From Vibrio sp. UBA2441 (GTDB lineage Bacteria; Pseudomonadota; Gammaproteobacteria; Enterobacterales; Vibrionaceae), in the NCBI GenBank assembly GCA_002342685.1, contig DDQN01000045.1, forward strand, positions 39,440 to 51,301: 11,862 nucleotides of DNA, in the 5' to 3' direction. The position numbers and the translations under genes are program-made. Of this stretch, positions 1 through 7,559 are shown one piece after another (position 1 is the stretch's first letter; each line of letters begins with the position of its first letter). The notes beneath the pieces are model-generated. The model was not told where the DNA came from and did not search any database. It was given only the letters and a program-made list of their open reading frames with translations.

Positions 1-76
1 GGGTTACGGGTTACGGGTTACGGAAGTTTTTATCCCATAACCCGTAGCACAAAGTGCGTCCGGTTGCCCGTTACCG
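1..76. repeat. Intergenic heptamer and inverted-repeat element
   Basis: The left edge holds three tandem copies of GGGTTAC (1-21). After a short AT-rich spacer comes an inverted copy (TAACCCGTA, 38-46), a small hairpin (GCAC aaa GTGC, 47-57) and a diverged direct copy (GTTGCCCGTTACCG, 63-76). AACC at 39-42 and GGTT at 62-65 can extend the hairpin imperfectly. This layout looks like a short interspersed repeat of the kind found between Vibrio genes; I recall similar GGGTTAC-type elements there, but no database was consulted. It lies directly after the hisI stop. It may continue left of the window. It encodes nothing visible and has no U-tract, so it is not an obvious terminator. Confidence 0.6.
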
Positions 77-84
77 AATTTTCT

Positions 85-717
85 CTACTTATGCCTTTCT
101 TTTAGCTTATTGATGACGTCATTCATCGATAAGCCTTGATCTTGCAACAATACCAATAAATGATAGATAAGATCAGCTGATTCACAGACTAATTCCGCCT
201 TGTCACCCGACGTTGCCGCAAGCGCGACTTCAACGCCTTCTTCGCCGACTTTCTGCGAAATACGTTTGGTGCCACGGGCATATAAGCTCGCAGTATAGGA
301 AGAATCTGGATCTGCATCCTTTCGTTCTGCCAACAAAGATTCAAGCTGATGAAGCCACACCAATTGTGATGCTTCCTGATTATCGGCATCAAAACACGTT
401 GTCGTTCCTGTATGACAGGTTGGACCGACCGGATTAACCAGAACCAACAAGGTATCATTGTCACAATCGAGAGCAATGTTCTTTAGTTGAAGTACGTTTC
501 CAGATGACTCACCTTTAGTCCACAGCCGCTCTTTAGTTCGCGAAAAAAAGGTTACCTGCTCCGTCTCCAGCGTTTTTTGTAGCGCTTCCGGGTTCATATA
601 CCCCATCATTAACACTTGGCTAGACTGAAAATCCTGCACAATTGCCGGTACTAATCCGTCCACTTTTTCCCAGTCGATACGATCTACAAGATTCGCTTGA
701 TTGATTACATTACTCAT
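85..717 (-). CDS. hisI: HisI(E): phosphoribosyl-AMP cyclohydrolase / phosphoribosyl-ATP pyrophosphohydrolase
   Basis: Bifunctional cytosolic enzyme for steps 2 and 3 of histidine synthesis: the C-terminal HisE domain removes pyrophosphate from phosphoribosyl-ATP, and the N-terminal HisI domain opens the purine ring of phosphoribosyl-AMP. At 210 residues it is close to the enteric protein (about 203). The HisI domain (about 10-115) shows the metal-binding stretch DCDND (D84, C85, D86, D88) and zinc cysteines C101 and C108 in PTCHTG-TTTC. The HisE domain (about 118-205) carries the GEEGVEVALAA helix (158-168) typical of this MazG-like fold. ATG start, overlapping the hisF stop by 4 nt (ATGA), with GGAG inside hisF as ribosome binding site; translational coupling is likely. 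It is the last gene of the operon, and no clear terminator follows. Confidence 0.97.
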   Translation of the reverse strand: MSNVINQANLVDRIDWEKVDGLVPAIVQDFQSSQVLMMGYMNPEALQKTLETEQVTFFSRTKERLWTKGESSGNVLQLKNIALDCDNDTLLVLVNPVGPTCHTGTTTCFDADNQEASQLVWLHQLESLLAERKDADPDSSYTASLYARGTKRISQKVGEEGVEVALAATSGDKAELVCESADLIYHLLVLLQDQGLSMNDVINKLKERHK

Positions 718-1487
718 AAACGTATCTCCACACCTTCTGCTTTTAGATATTGTTTTAGTTCACCAATATTGATGACTTGCTTATGGAAAACCGACGCTGC
801 CAGTGCTGCATCTACATTCGCTTTTTTATAGGCCTCTGCAAAATGCTCCATTTCGCCCGCTCCACCAGAGGCGATAAGCGGTACATGACAAACTTCACGA
901 ACCATATTGAGCTGGGTTATATCATAACCATTACGCACGCCATCCTGGTTCATCATATTGAGAACAATTTCACCAGCACCACGCTTTTGTACTTCCTGAA
1001 CCCAATCTCTGGTTTCCCACTTGGTCGCTTTGGTTCGCTCTTCATCTCCGGTGAATTGATAGACTTGATATTTACCCGTCTCTTTATCGAAGTATGAGTC
1101 AATTCCAACAACGATACATTGAACACCGAACTTATCAGCCAAATCCGTGATCAGTTGTGGATTCGCTAACGCTGGGGAGTTTATTGAAACCTTATCCGCG
1201 CCGAACTCTAATATTTTCGCCGCATCGTCTGCTGACTTAATGCCACCAGCAACGCAAAACGGAATATCAATAACTTCGGCAACGCGAGCAACCCAACTTT
1301 TATCAACTACACGCCCATCGGATGATGCGGTAATATCATAAAATACCAGCTCGTCAGCCCCTTCTTCTGCATAACGTTGAGCAAGAGGAACGATATCACC
1401 AATTATTTCATGGTTACGGAACTGAACACCCTTAACCACCTGTCCATCACGAACGTCTAAACATGGAACTATTCGCTTTGCCAGCAT
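714..1487 (-). CDS. hisF: HisF: imidazole glycerol phosphate synthase, cyclase subunit
   Basis: A (beta/alpha)8-barrel subunit that pairs with HisH. It uses ammonia delivered by HisH to convert PRFAR into imidazole glycerol phosphate and AICAR, the latter returning to purine synthesis. At 257 residues it has the usual length. The catalytic aspartates are visible as D11 (IVPCLDVRDG) and D130 (VVGIDS). Phosphate-binding loops are AGGIKS (80-85) and ASGGAGEM near residue 207. The ATG start lies inside the end of hisA (19-nt overlap), with GAGGAGG a few bases upstream as a strong ribosome binding site. Two frames are therefore used: hisA ends CWQSE-stop where hisF reads MLAKRI. Overlap and order fit the standard his operon. 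Confidence 0.98.
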   Translation of the reverse strand: MLAKRIVPCLDVRDGQVVKGVQFRNHEIIGDIVPLAQRYAEEGADELVFYDITASSDGRVVDKSWVARVAEVIDIPFCVAGGIKSADDAAKILEFGADKVSINSPALANPQLITDLADKFGVQCIVVGIDSYFDKETGKYQVYQFTGDEERTKATKWETRDWVQEVQKRGAGEIVLNMMNQDGVRNGYDITQLNMVREVCHVPLIASGGAGEMEHFAEAYKKANVDAALAASVFHKQVINIGELKQYLKAEGVEIRL

Positions 1488-2206
1488 TGAAATGCCTCCT
1501 CTGCAGTAAACTTACCATCCAACAATGCACGGCCAACAATCACACCTGACACGCCCGACCCTTTTAGCGCTTCAATATCTGCCAGACTGCCAATACCGCC
1601 AGAAGACTGGAATTGTATTTGAGGGTATTGCTTACAAAGGTCAATGTATAGTTCTACATTTGAGCCTGCAAGCGTACCGTCACGAGATATGTCTGTACAC
1701 AATACGTGTGTAAGCCCTACCGTTAGATAATCTTCAATAAGCGCTTCAATGGTCACTCCGGAATCTTCCTGCCATCCAGAAATAGCGACTTTTCTAACAC
1801 CGCTTTTGTCGATATTAATATCCAAAGCAAGCACTATCTTTTCTGCGCCGTATTTCTCCATCCAGCCCTTAACCAGCTCGGGCTGTTTTACTGCCGTTGA
1901 ACCAACGACAACTCTCTGTGCACCTGCATCCAATAGGTCAACAACATCTTGCTCTGTACGAACACCACCGCCAATTTGAATATTCGCAGGTGTACTAGCT
2001 AATAATTTCGCTATCAAGCTGAGCTGGCGAGCTGAAGTATCTTTAGCCCCGGTTAAATCGACCAGATGAAGCCAATTTGCACCAGCTTCGTGGTAAAGAT
2101 TAAATTGCTCTGCAGGGTCTACTTTATATTCAGTTACCTGACCATAATCGCCTTGAAATAGTCGGACAACCTGACCTTCAATTAAATCGAGTGCTGGAAT
2201 AATCAC
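1469..2206 (-). CDS. hisA: HisA: ProFAR isomerase
   Basis: Catalyses the Amadori rearrangement of ProFAR to PRFAR, step 4 of the pathway, in the cytosol. The 245 residues form a half-barrel-duplicated (beta/alpha)8 fold, homologous to HisF. Catalytic aspartates are D7 (IIPALDLIEG) and D129 (LALDINID). Phosphate-binding glycines are at IQIGGGVRT (about 76-84) and SSGGIGS in the C-terminal half. The start codon is GTG, preceded by AAGGA with a 7-nt spacer; no better upstream start exists, because the frame aligns with the family from residue 1. A 12-nt gap separates it from hisH, and its 3' end overlaps hisF. Confidence 0.98.
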   Translation of the reverse strand: MIIPALDLIEGQVVRLFQGDYGQVTEYKVDPAEQFNLYHEAGANWLHLVDLTGAKDTSARQLSLIAKLLASTPANIQIGGGVRTEQDVVDLLDAGAQRVVVGSTAVKQPELVKGWMEKYGAEKIVLALDINIDKSGVRKVAISGWQEDSGVTIEALIEDYLTVGLTHVLCTDISRDGTLAGSNVELYIDLCKQYPQIQFQSSGGIGSLADIEALKGSGVSGVIVGRALLDGKFTAEEAFQCWQSE

Positions 2207-2218
2207 TTTTAAATCCTT

Positions 2219-2842
2219 TTATAATTCGAGGAAGTTCTTGATCAGGCGAGAGCCTGCTTTTGAAGAACGCTCAGGGTGAAATTGCACACCATAATAATTT
2301 CCACTTTGAATTGCCGCTGAAAATGGGTTTTGGTAATCACATGTCGCAATCGTATAATCCCCGACCGGCATGGCAAAACTGTGCACGAAGTAAAAATATT
2401 CACCTTCTTCAATGCCCTTGAACAGAGGGTTATTATTCAATGCACTTACGGTATTCCACCCCATATGTGGCAGTGGTAGGTCTCCGGTTTCCATCAGACT
2501 CACTTCACCGTCACATAGCCCCAGACAGTCAACACTTTCTTGCGATTTTGAGCCTTTCTCCTGAGAAAGTTTTCCAAGCAGTTGCATTCCTAAGCAGATG
2601 CCCAACAACGGTTTTTCCACTTTTTTCACTAGATCAATGAGGTTTCGCTCTTGCAAGTTTTTCATTGCTTCACTAGCCGTTCCTACGCCGGGCAAAAATA
2701 GTTTGTCTGCGGCTAACACGACTTCTGAATCTTTTGATATAACCACCGAATAGCCTAACCGTTCAATGGCAAATTTCACCGATGAAACATTCGCACAGCC
2801 TGTATCAATGATGACAACTTTACTACTGGTCACACTATTCAT
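2219..2842 (-). CDS. hisH: HisH: imidazole glycerol phosphate synthase, glutaminase subunit
   Basis: Class I glutamine amidotransferase that hydrolyses glutamine and channels ammonia into HisF. The 207 residues include the triad: nucleophile C83 in PLLGICLGMQLLG, H189 and E191 in YGVQFHPERSS. The oxyanion region PGVGTASEAM is at 51-60. The N-terminus has about six residues (NSVTSS) before the conserved VVIIDTGCAN strand. This is slightly longer than the enteric protein, but the ATG is the only plausible start and overlaps the hisB stop by one base (TAATG), which favours coupled translation. Confidence 0.97.
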   Translation of the reverse strand: MNSVTSSKVVIIDTGCANVSSVKFAIERLGYSVVISKDSEVVLAADKLFLPGVGTASEAMKNLQERNLIDLVKKVEKPLLGICLGMQLLGKLSQEKGSKSQESVDCLGLCDGEVSLMETGDLPLPHMGWNTVSALNNNPLFKGIEEGEYFYFVHSFAMPVGDYTIATCDYQNPFSAAIQSGNYYGVQFHPERSSKAGSRLIKNFLEL

Positions 2843-3915
2843 TATAAAACGCCTTTACTGCTCGGAAGTTCAGTACCTTCGACTTTTATCGCCTGACGCA
2901 AAGTACGACCAAATGCTTTAAACAGGCTTTCAATGATATGGTGATCATTTTCACCAGACGAAGTGAGGTGAAGTGTACATGCCAGCGTATCCGTTAATGA
3001 ACGGAAGAAGTGTTCTACCATTTCTGTTGACAAATCCCCCACCAAATCTCGGCTAAACTCAGCGTCAAATTTTAGAAAAGGACGACCCGATAAATCCAAA
3101 GCACATTGAGCCAGGCATTCATCCATTGGCAAGCTGAACCCGAAGCGACCTATACCTCGTTTATCGCCAAGCGCTTCTTTTAGAGCCTGCCCGAGCGCCA
3201 GTGCTGTATCTTCCACTGAGTGATGATCATCGATGTGCAGATCACCTTCAACATTTACCTTTAACTGAAATGCCCCATGAGTCGCTATTTGATCTAACAT
3301 ATGATCAAAGAACCCAAGCCCGGTAGCGATCTGGTTGCCACCTTGAGTATCGAGGTTTACCGCAACACGAATATCAGTTTCTTTTGTCGTTCGTACGACT
3401 TCAGCGATACGCTCATTCACGGTTAAATCACGAAGTATCGCTTTCCAGCCCATAGTTTCCGGGTTGTACTGGATACCACGAATCGCCATATTTTCAGCGA
3501 GTTGCAAGTCTGTTTGTCTGTCACCGATCACCACCGATGTTTTAAAATCAACCTTACCGCTCTGCAGATATTCTTTCACCATGCCAAGCTTAGGTTTACG
3601 ACAACTGCAGTTGTCTTCGTCAAAGTGCGGGCAGATCAAAACATCATCAAACTTTACGCCCTGAGACTCGAATATCTCCATCATCATATTCTGTGGAGCA
3701 TCAAACTCGTCTTGTGGATAGCTGTCTGTGCCCAGACCATCTTGATTTGTGACCATGACTAAACGATAACCGGCATCTTGTAAGGCAAGTAAACTTGGAA
3801 TGACAAAAGGCTCCAGTTTTAACTTGTCTAAACGATCTACCTGAAAGTCCACAGGGGGTTCGACAATTAATGTACCGTCACGATCTATAAATAGTATTTT
3901 TTGTTGATTGCTCAC
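2842..3915 (-). CDS. hisB: HisB: histidinol-phosphatase / imidazoleglycerol-phosphate dehydratase
   Basis: Fused enzyme for two non-consecutive steps: dehydration of imidazole glycerol phosphate, and dephosphorylation of L-histidinol phosphate. At 357 residues it matches the enteric fusion (355). The N-terminal HAD phosphatase (about 1-165) has the nucleophile motif D11-R-D13-G-T, GDRQTD (131-136) and a zinc site formed by C95, H97, C103 and C105. The C-terminal dehydratase (about 168-357) has the manganese-binding motifs FFDHMLDQ (202-209), DDHHSVED (229-236) and NDHHIIES (323-330). The start is GTG, with AAGGA 7 nt upstream, in a 13-nt gap after hisC. The fused form is typical of gammaproteobacteria with a hisGDCBHAFI operon. 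Confidence 0.98.
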   Translation of the reverse strand: MSNQQKILFIDRDGTLIVEPPVDFQVDRLDKLKLEPFVIPSLLALQDAGYRLVMVTNQDGLGTDSYPQDEFDAPQNMMMEIFESQGVKFDDVLICPHFDEDNCSCRKPKLGMVKEYLQSGKVDFKTSVVIGDRQTDLQLAENMAIRGIQYNPETMGWKAILRDLTVNERIAEVVRTTKETDIRVAVNLDTQGGNQIATGLGFFDHMLDQIATHGAFQLKVNVEGDLHIDDHHSVEDTALALGQALKEALGDKRGIGRFGFSLPMDECLAQCALDLSGRPFLKFDAEFSRDLVGDLSTEMVEHFFRSLTDTLACTLHLTSSGENDHHIIESLFKAFGRTLRQAIKVEGTELPSSKGVL

Positions 3916-3928
3916 TTTAATATCCTTA

Positions 3929-4981
3929 TTACGCTACGTTCTCTTTAAGCTGTGACTGAATAAAGGAGACTGTTTTTTCACACTCTTCCCGGCTTCCAAC
4001 GCTTATACGTACACAATCTTCTATAGGAGAATTGCGCAAAATTATGCCGTTATCCCAAGCAGATTTAAATAACTTATCCCCATCCTGAAACTTGATTAAC
4101 AGGTAGTTTCCCCAACCTTCATACACGGTAATACCAGCAATGGATGAGAGGTTTTTTGCTAGAAATGCTCTATTCTGGTTCAAGGTTTCTACCTGAAACT
4201 GAACTCGTTCAAGCCCTTCCCCAGATAACGCTTGAGTCGCGATTTCAGCAACAGGAATTGGAACAGGATAAGGGGCGATTACTTTTAGTAAAACATCGAT
4301 AATCCCTTGGTTTGCTATGGTAAAACCACAACGTAGCCCTGCTAACGCGAATGCTTTTGAAAGCGTCCTTAGAATCGCTAAATTTTCATAAGACGCCAGC
4401 AAGTCTTTCGTTGATGCTTCTGGGCAAAAATCGATATAAGCCTCGTCCATGACGACAATCGCTTTATCTTTGGTCATTTCCAAAAGTGAAATAATATCTT
4501 CGCGTGCTATTAAATTGCCAGTCGGGTTATTCGGACTGCAAACAAAAATGAGTTTAACCGAATCTAAATTCTGCTCTATCTCATCCAGGTTCAGCTGCCA
4601 GTCTTTCGTCAGAGGTACTGTTTTACGCTCCACACCAATGGTTTCTGCACTAATAGCGTACATTCCATAAGTCGGAGGACAATACAAAATGGCGTCTTCT
4701 CCGGGCTCACAATAAGCCCGAATCAAAAGCTCAATACCTTCATCCGCACCACGAGAAGTCAGTACTTGCTCCGCTTCAACACCCGCATAGTCTGCATAGG
4801 CCTGGATTAACTCTTCAGGCTGACATTCACTGTACCGGTTTAAACCGTCAAAGTTGGCAACATATTGATTATCAAATGGAGATTCATTTGCATTTAACCA
4901 TACATCTCCCGTACCACCGATGCGTCGGGCAGACAAATAAGGGGTTAACTTCTGAACCTGTTTTCGCGCCAGTTTTTCCAT
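3929..4981 (-). CDS. hisC: HisC: histidinol-phosphate aminotransferase
   Basis: PLP-dependent fold-type I aminotransferase that converts imidazole acetol phosphate plus glutamate to L-histidinol phosphate and 2-oxoglutarate. The 350 residues are close to the enteric size. The PLP lysine is K209 in the signature TLSKAFALAGLRCGF. Other cofactor contacts are N152 in CSPNNPTG (148-155), D179-E-A-Y182 in VVMDEAYIDF and the N-terminal LNANESPF (29-36). The ATG start lies only 4 nt after the hisD stop, so translation is probably coupled. No internal insert or frameshift is seen. Confidence 0.98.
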   Translation of the reverse strand: MEKLARKQVQKLTPYLSARRIGGTGDVWLNANESPFDNQYVANFDGLNRYSECQPEELIQAYADYAGVEAEQVLTSRGADEGIELLIRAYCEPGEDAILYCPPTYGMYAISAETIGVERKTVPLTKDWQLNLDEIEQNLDSVKLIFVCSPNNPTGNLIAREDIISLLEMTKDKAIVVMDEAYIDFCPEASTKDLLASYENLAILRTLSKAFALAGLRCGFTIANQGIIDVLLKVIAPYPVPIPVAEIATQALSGEGLERVQFQVETLNQNRAFLAKNLSSIAGITVYEGWGNYLLIKFQDGDKLFKSAWDNGIILRNSPIEDCVRISVGSREECEKTVSFIQSQLKENVA

Positions 4982-4985
4982 AATA

Positions 4986-6281
4986 CTAAGCCCCTTTTTC
5001 TAACGCTTCTACCCGAATGGTTACCGCCCGTTTATGAGCGTCCAGTCCTTCGGCTTCTGCCATAGTTACAACTGTAGGCGCTAAGCCTTTTAAGCCATCC
5101 GATGTTAGCTCTTGTACTGTCATTCGTTTACAGAAATCCGCTAGACCCAGACTAGAATAGGTTCGTGTATAACCGTAAGTTGGTAACACATGGTTAGTAC
5201 CTGATGCATAATCACCGGCAGACTCTGGTGACCAGTCACCTAGGAAAATAGAACCTGCATTGTCTAACTGTGGTAATAGTTCTCTTGGATTACGTGTCTG
5301 AACAATCAAATGCTCTGGACCATAAAAATTTGAGATCGAAATACTTTGCGTCACTGACTCTGTAACCACAATAAGGCTAGAACCTAGCGCTTGTTCTGCA
5401 ATGTCACTTCGTGACAGTAATTTGAGCTGCGCTTGTACGGCATCGGCAACCTTATCCGCAATGATTGGTGACGATGTTAATAGCACCACTTGGGAATCTG
5501 GCCCATGCTCTGCCTGACTAAGCAGATCTGCAGCAATAAATTCAGGGTTGGCACTATCATCGGCGATAACCAATACTTCAGAAGGACCTGCAGGCATATC
5601 AATTGCCGCACCCCGAAAATCGTTACTTACCTGACGTTTCGCTTCCGTCACATAGGCGTTTCCTGGTCCGAAAATTTTCTCGACCTTGGAAACCGATTCT
5701 GTTCCATAAGCCATCGCAGCGATCGCCTGCCCACCACCAATGTTGTAAACCTCATCAATGTTACACAGCTTGGCAACATAAAGAATTTCATCGGCAATTG
5801 GCGGTGGAGAACAAAGTACCACTTTTTTACAACCTGCAATTTGAGCGGGGACACCTAACATAAGTACGGTTGAAGGTAACGGCGCACTACCGCCCGGAAT
5901 ATACAAGCCCACTTTATTAATTGGACGAGTTACCTGCTCACATATCACACCAGGCTGAGTCTCGACCTTTAAAGGTTGAGGTATTTGTGCATTATGAAAA
6001 ACGGAAATGTTCTTGTGCGCTTGCTCTAATGCCTGTTTCATTTTATCAGACAAGCGCTCAGACGCTTCGTCTATCTCTTGCTGCGAAACGCGGATAGATT
6101 CAGGTCGGATCCCGTCGAACTTTTCTGTTAACTCAAGCAGAGCTTTATCGCCCTCAGCTTTAACCTGTCCGATAACCGCTTCCACTGCCGATGTAACATT
6201 CGCACCTTCAGCAATGGCAGGACGCTCCAGAGCGGACTCTTGTTGCGATTCACTTAATGACTGCCAAACAACCGTTTTCAT
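4986..6281 (-). CDS. hisD: HisD: histidinol dehydrogenase
   Basis: Zinc-dependent, NAD-linked enzyme that oxidises L-histidinol to histidine through the aldehyde, covering the last two steps. At 431 residues it is near the usual 434. The family signature runs from about 228 to 260 (DMPAGPSEV through QAEHG). Zinc ligands by family alignment are Q256, H259, D357 and H416, and the catalytic pair E323-H324 is in GPEHLIV. The N-terminal region around GLYIPGGSAPLPS (125-137) is also typical. The ATG start is 3 nt after the hisG stop, with GGAG upstream inside hisG. Confidence 0.98.
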   Translation of the reverse strand: MKTVVWQSLSESQQESALERPAIAEGANVTSAVEAVIGQVKAEGDKALLELTEKFDGIRPESIRVSQQEIDEASERLSDKMKQALEQAHKNISVFHNAQIPQPLKVETQPGVICEQVTRPINKVGLYIPGGSAPLPSTVLMLGVPAQIAGCKKVVLCSPPPIADEILYVAKLCNIDEVYNIGGGQAIAAMAYGTESVSKVEKIFGPGNAYVTEAKRQVSNDFRGAAIDMPAGPSEVLVIADDSANPEFIAADLLSQAEHGPDSQVVLLTSSPIIADKVADAVQAQLKLLSRSDIAEQALGSSLIVVTESVTQSISISNFYGPEHLIVQTRNPRELLPQLDNAGSIFLGDWSPESAGDYASGTNHVLPTYGYTRTYSSLGLADFCKRMTVQELTSDGLKGLAPTVVTMAEAEGLDAHKRAVTIRVEALEKGA

Positions 6282-6284
6282 GTC

Positions 6285-7181
6285 TTACTCCATCATTTTT
6301 TCGATAGGTAGAACCAGAATCGAGCTTGCGCCTAATTCTTTAAGTTGTTCCATGGTTTCCCAAAATAGATTTTCAGTACTGACAAGGTGCACGGCAACAC
6401 GATTTTTTTCAGCAGACAAAGGAAGTACCGTTGGGTCTTCTGCACCGGGAAGCAATTGCTTAACTTGTTCTAATTTATCTGCCGGGGCGTGAAGCATAAT
6501 ATACTTCGACTCTTTCGCCTGAATGACGCCTTGCATACGAGTTAACAGTTTATTAATCAAAGCCTGTTTATCTTCATCGAACTCACCAGCACGTTGAATT
6601 AATGTCGCCTTAGAACGGAAAATCACTTCCGCTTCTTTTAGTCCATTAGCTTCTAATGTCGCTCCTGTTGATACTAGGTCTGCAATGGCATCAGCCAGGC
6701 CTGCGCGAGGTGCTACCTCTACCGAGCCTGTTAACATACATGCGCTGAACTCTACGCCCTGCTCGTCCATATAAGCTTTAAGTAGATGTGGGTAAGTCGT
6801 AGCAATACGTTTGCCCGCTAAATCCTGAGGGCCCTTATATTCTTCATCTTTATCGATAGCAATGGATAAGCGACAACCGCCAAAGTCCAGGCGGCGTAGA
6901 GCAACAAATTCACTAGGCTCTCCAAGCGCGATTCGGTCGAGTCTTACTTCCTCTAACTCATTTTCACCAATAAAGCCCATATCGACTACACCATCCATAA
7001 CCAGACCAGGAATGTCATCATCACGAACCAGTAATAAATCCAGTGGCATATTTTCAGCGTGAACCACTAGTCGCTCACCCATAAGACTAAACTTGGCTCC
7101 ACATTTCTTTAATAGCTCTTGGCACTCTTTACTTAGGCGACCTTTTTTCTGAATGGCAATTCTTAATCGTTGTGTCTGCAT
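6285..7181 (-). CDS. hisG: HisG: ATP phosphoribosyltransferase, long form
   Basis: First committed step of the pathway: condenses ATP with PRPP to phosphoribosyl-ATP. In this family it is feedback-inhibited by histidine. The 298 residues correspond to the long, self-sufficient HisG-L type, so no HisZ partner is needed. The catalytic part (about 1-220) has a periplasmic-binding-protein-like fold with VRDDDIPGLVMDGVVD (52-67) and the PRPP-binding signature EVAPRAGLADAI (155-166) followed by STGATL (171-176). The C-terminal ACT-like histidine-binding domain (about 225-298) ends in the highly conserved LPIEKMME. ATG start with AGGGA upstream. It is the first structural gene, about 60 nt after the attenuator hairpin. 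Confidence 0.98.
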   Translation of the reverse strand: MQTQRLRIAIQKKGRLSKECQELLKKCGAKFSLMGERLVVHAENMPLDLLLVRDDDIPGLVMDGVVDMGFIGENELEEVRLDRIALGEPSEFVALRRLDFGGCRLSIAIDKDEEYKGPQDLAGKRIATTYPHLLKAYMDEQGVEFSACMLTGSVEVAPRAGLADAIADLVSTGATLEANGLKEAEVIFRSKATLIQRAGEFDEDKQALINKLLTRMQGVIQAKESKYIMLHAPADKLEQVKQLLPGAEDPTVLPLSAEKNRVAVHLVSTENLFWETMEQLKELGASSILVLPIEKMME

Positions 7182-7240
7182 TTTTATTCCCTGTCCGTAT
7201 ATTTTGTAATTCTTAAAATAGGTGTAAACAAAACTAAAAA

Positions 7241-7268
7241 ACCCCCGGAAAGTTCACTTCCCGGGGGT
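7241..7268 (-). terminator. his attenuator terminator (E:F hairpin)
   Basis: Read on the minus strand, the stem is ACCCCCGGGAAG / CTTTCCGGGGGT with a TGAA loop, about 12 bp including one G-U pair. Six U follow at once (AAAAAA at 7235-7240 on the plus strand), then a further U-rich stretch. This is a strong intrinsic terminator lying between hisL and hisG, the position expected for the his attenuator. It should stop transcription when charged tRNA-His is plentiful. Confidence 0.95.
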
Positions 7269-7327
7269 CTAAATCTTGATTTCACCTCCGGGACTTGTGT
7301 CTCCCGGATATGCGTACATCTCCCGAA
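7259..7327 (-). promoter_or_regulatory. his attenuator: alternative leader RNA pairings
   Basis: The leader between hisL and the terminator contains alternating copies of a complementary hexamer. On the minus strand, CCGGGA (7302-7307) pairs with TCCCGG (7288-7293), giving a hairpin with an 8-nt loop. The same TCCCGG can instead pair with CCGGGA at 7259-7264, which is part of the 5' arm of the terminator. These pairings exclude each other, so the second is the expected antiterminator (D:E) and the first the C:D hairpin. A further related segment TCGGGA (7321-7326) just after the hisL stop could pair weakly with the leader coding region. Pairings were read by eye; energies were not computed. 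Confidence 0.8.
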
Positions 7328-7330
7328 AGA

Positions 7331-7378
7331 CTACTCAGGATGGTGATGGTGATGAATGTTCATTACATAAATACGCAT
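7331..7378 (-). CDS. hisL: HisL: his operon leader peptide with five consecutive His codons
   Basis: A 15-codon frame with ATG start and TAG stop encodes MRIYVMNIHHHHHPE. Five histidine codons in a row (CAT CAC CAT CAC CAT, 7340-7354) sit just before the attenuator structures. Enteric HisL has seven His codons, so this is a shorter run at the same relative place. GGAGT (7388-7392) precedes the ATG by 9 nt. A ribosome stalled at the His codons for lack of charged tRNA-His would favour the antiterminator and let hisGDCBHAFI be transcribed. The peptide itself probably has no function. Confidence 0.95.
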   Translation of the reverse strand: MRIYVMNIHHHHHPE

Positions 7379-7407
7379 AATTTCTTTACTCCGTTTGCTT
7401 GATATCC

Positions 7408-7436
7408 AATCTAACTAAGCTCAGCTCATTTTTCAA
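7408..7436 (-). promoter_or_regulatory. Promoter of the his operon (sigma70 type)
   Basis: Minus-strand TTGAAA (7431-7436, 5 of 6 to the -35 consensus) and TAGATT (7408-7413, 4 of 6 to the -10) are separated by exactly 17 nt. Transcription would begin near 7400, leaving a short untranslated stretch of roughly 20-25 nt before hisL. The region upstream is AT-rich. No start site has been measured; this is by inspection. Confidence 0.65.
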
Positions 7437-7511
7437 TAAAAATATTCATATTTCTTATACTATTTTAAATCTACTGCAAAATGATTATTTGAGTATGACC
7501 TCATCACAAAT

Positions 7512-7538
7512 AAAAAAGGGAAACCAACGTTTCCCTTT
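7512..7538 (-). terminator. Intrinsic terminator of the transporter gene
   Basis: Inverted repeat AAAGGGAAAC / GTTTCCCTTT with a 4-nt loop (CAAC on the plus strand), 10 bp. On the minus strand it ends in a run of six U (7512-7517). It lies about 22 nt after the transporter stop and upstream of the his promoter, so it insulates the his operon from transporter transcription. The plus strand also ends in TTT after the stem, but no plus-strand gene reads into it. Confidence 0.85.
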
Positions 7539-7559
7539 CACTCTTTACCTTGCTTTTAA

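Noticed and set aside
5490..5863. Plus-strand open frames of 86-122 codons opposite hisD
   Set aside because: They are antisense shadows of a fully conserved HisD coding region, with no ribosome binding site or recognisable domain.
7490..7503. Inverted repeat TGAG-TATGAC-CTCA upstream of the his promoter, with TGTGA on the minus strand beside it, considered as a regulator or CRP site
   Set aside because: Only a 4-bp half-site and a poor second CRP half; about 55 nt or more upstream of the -35 with no matching consensus I can name.
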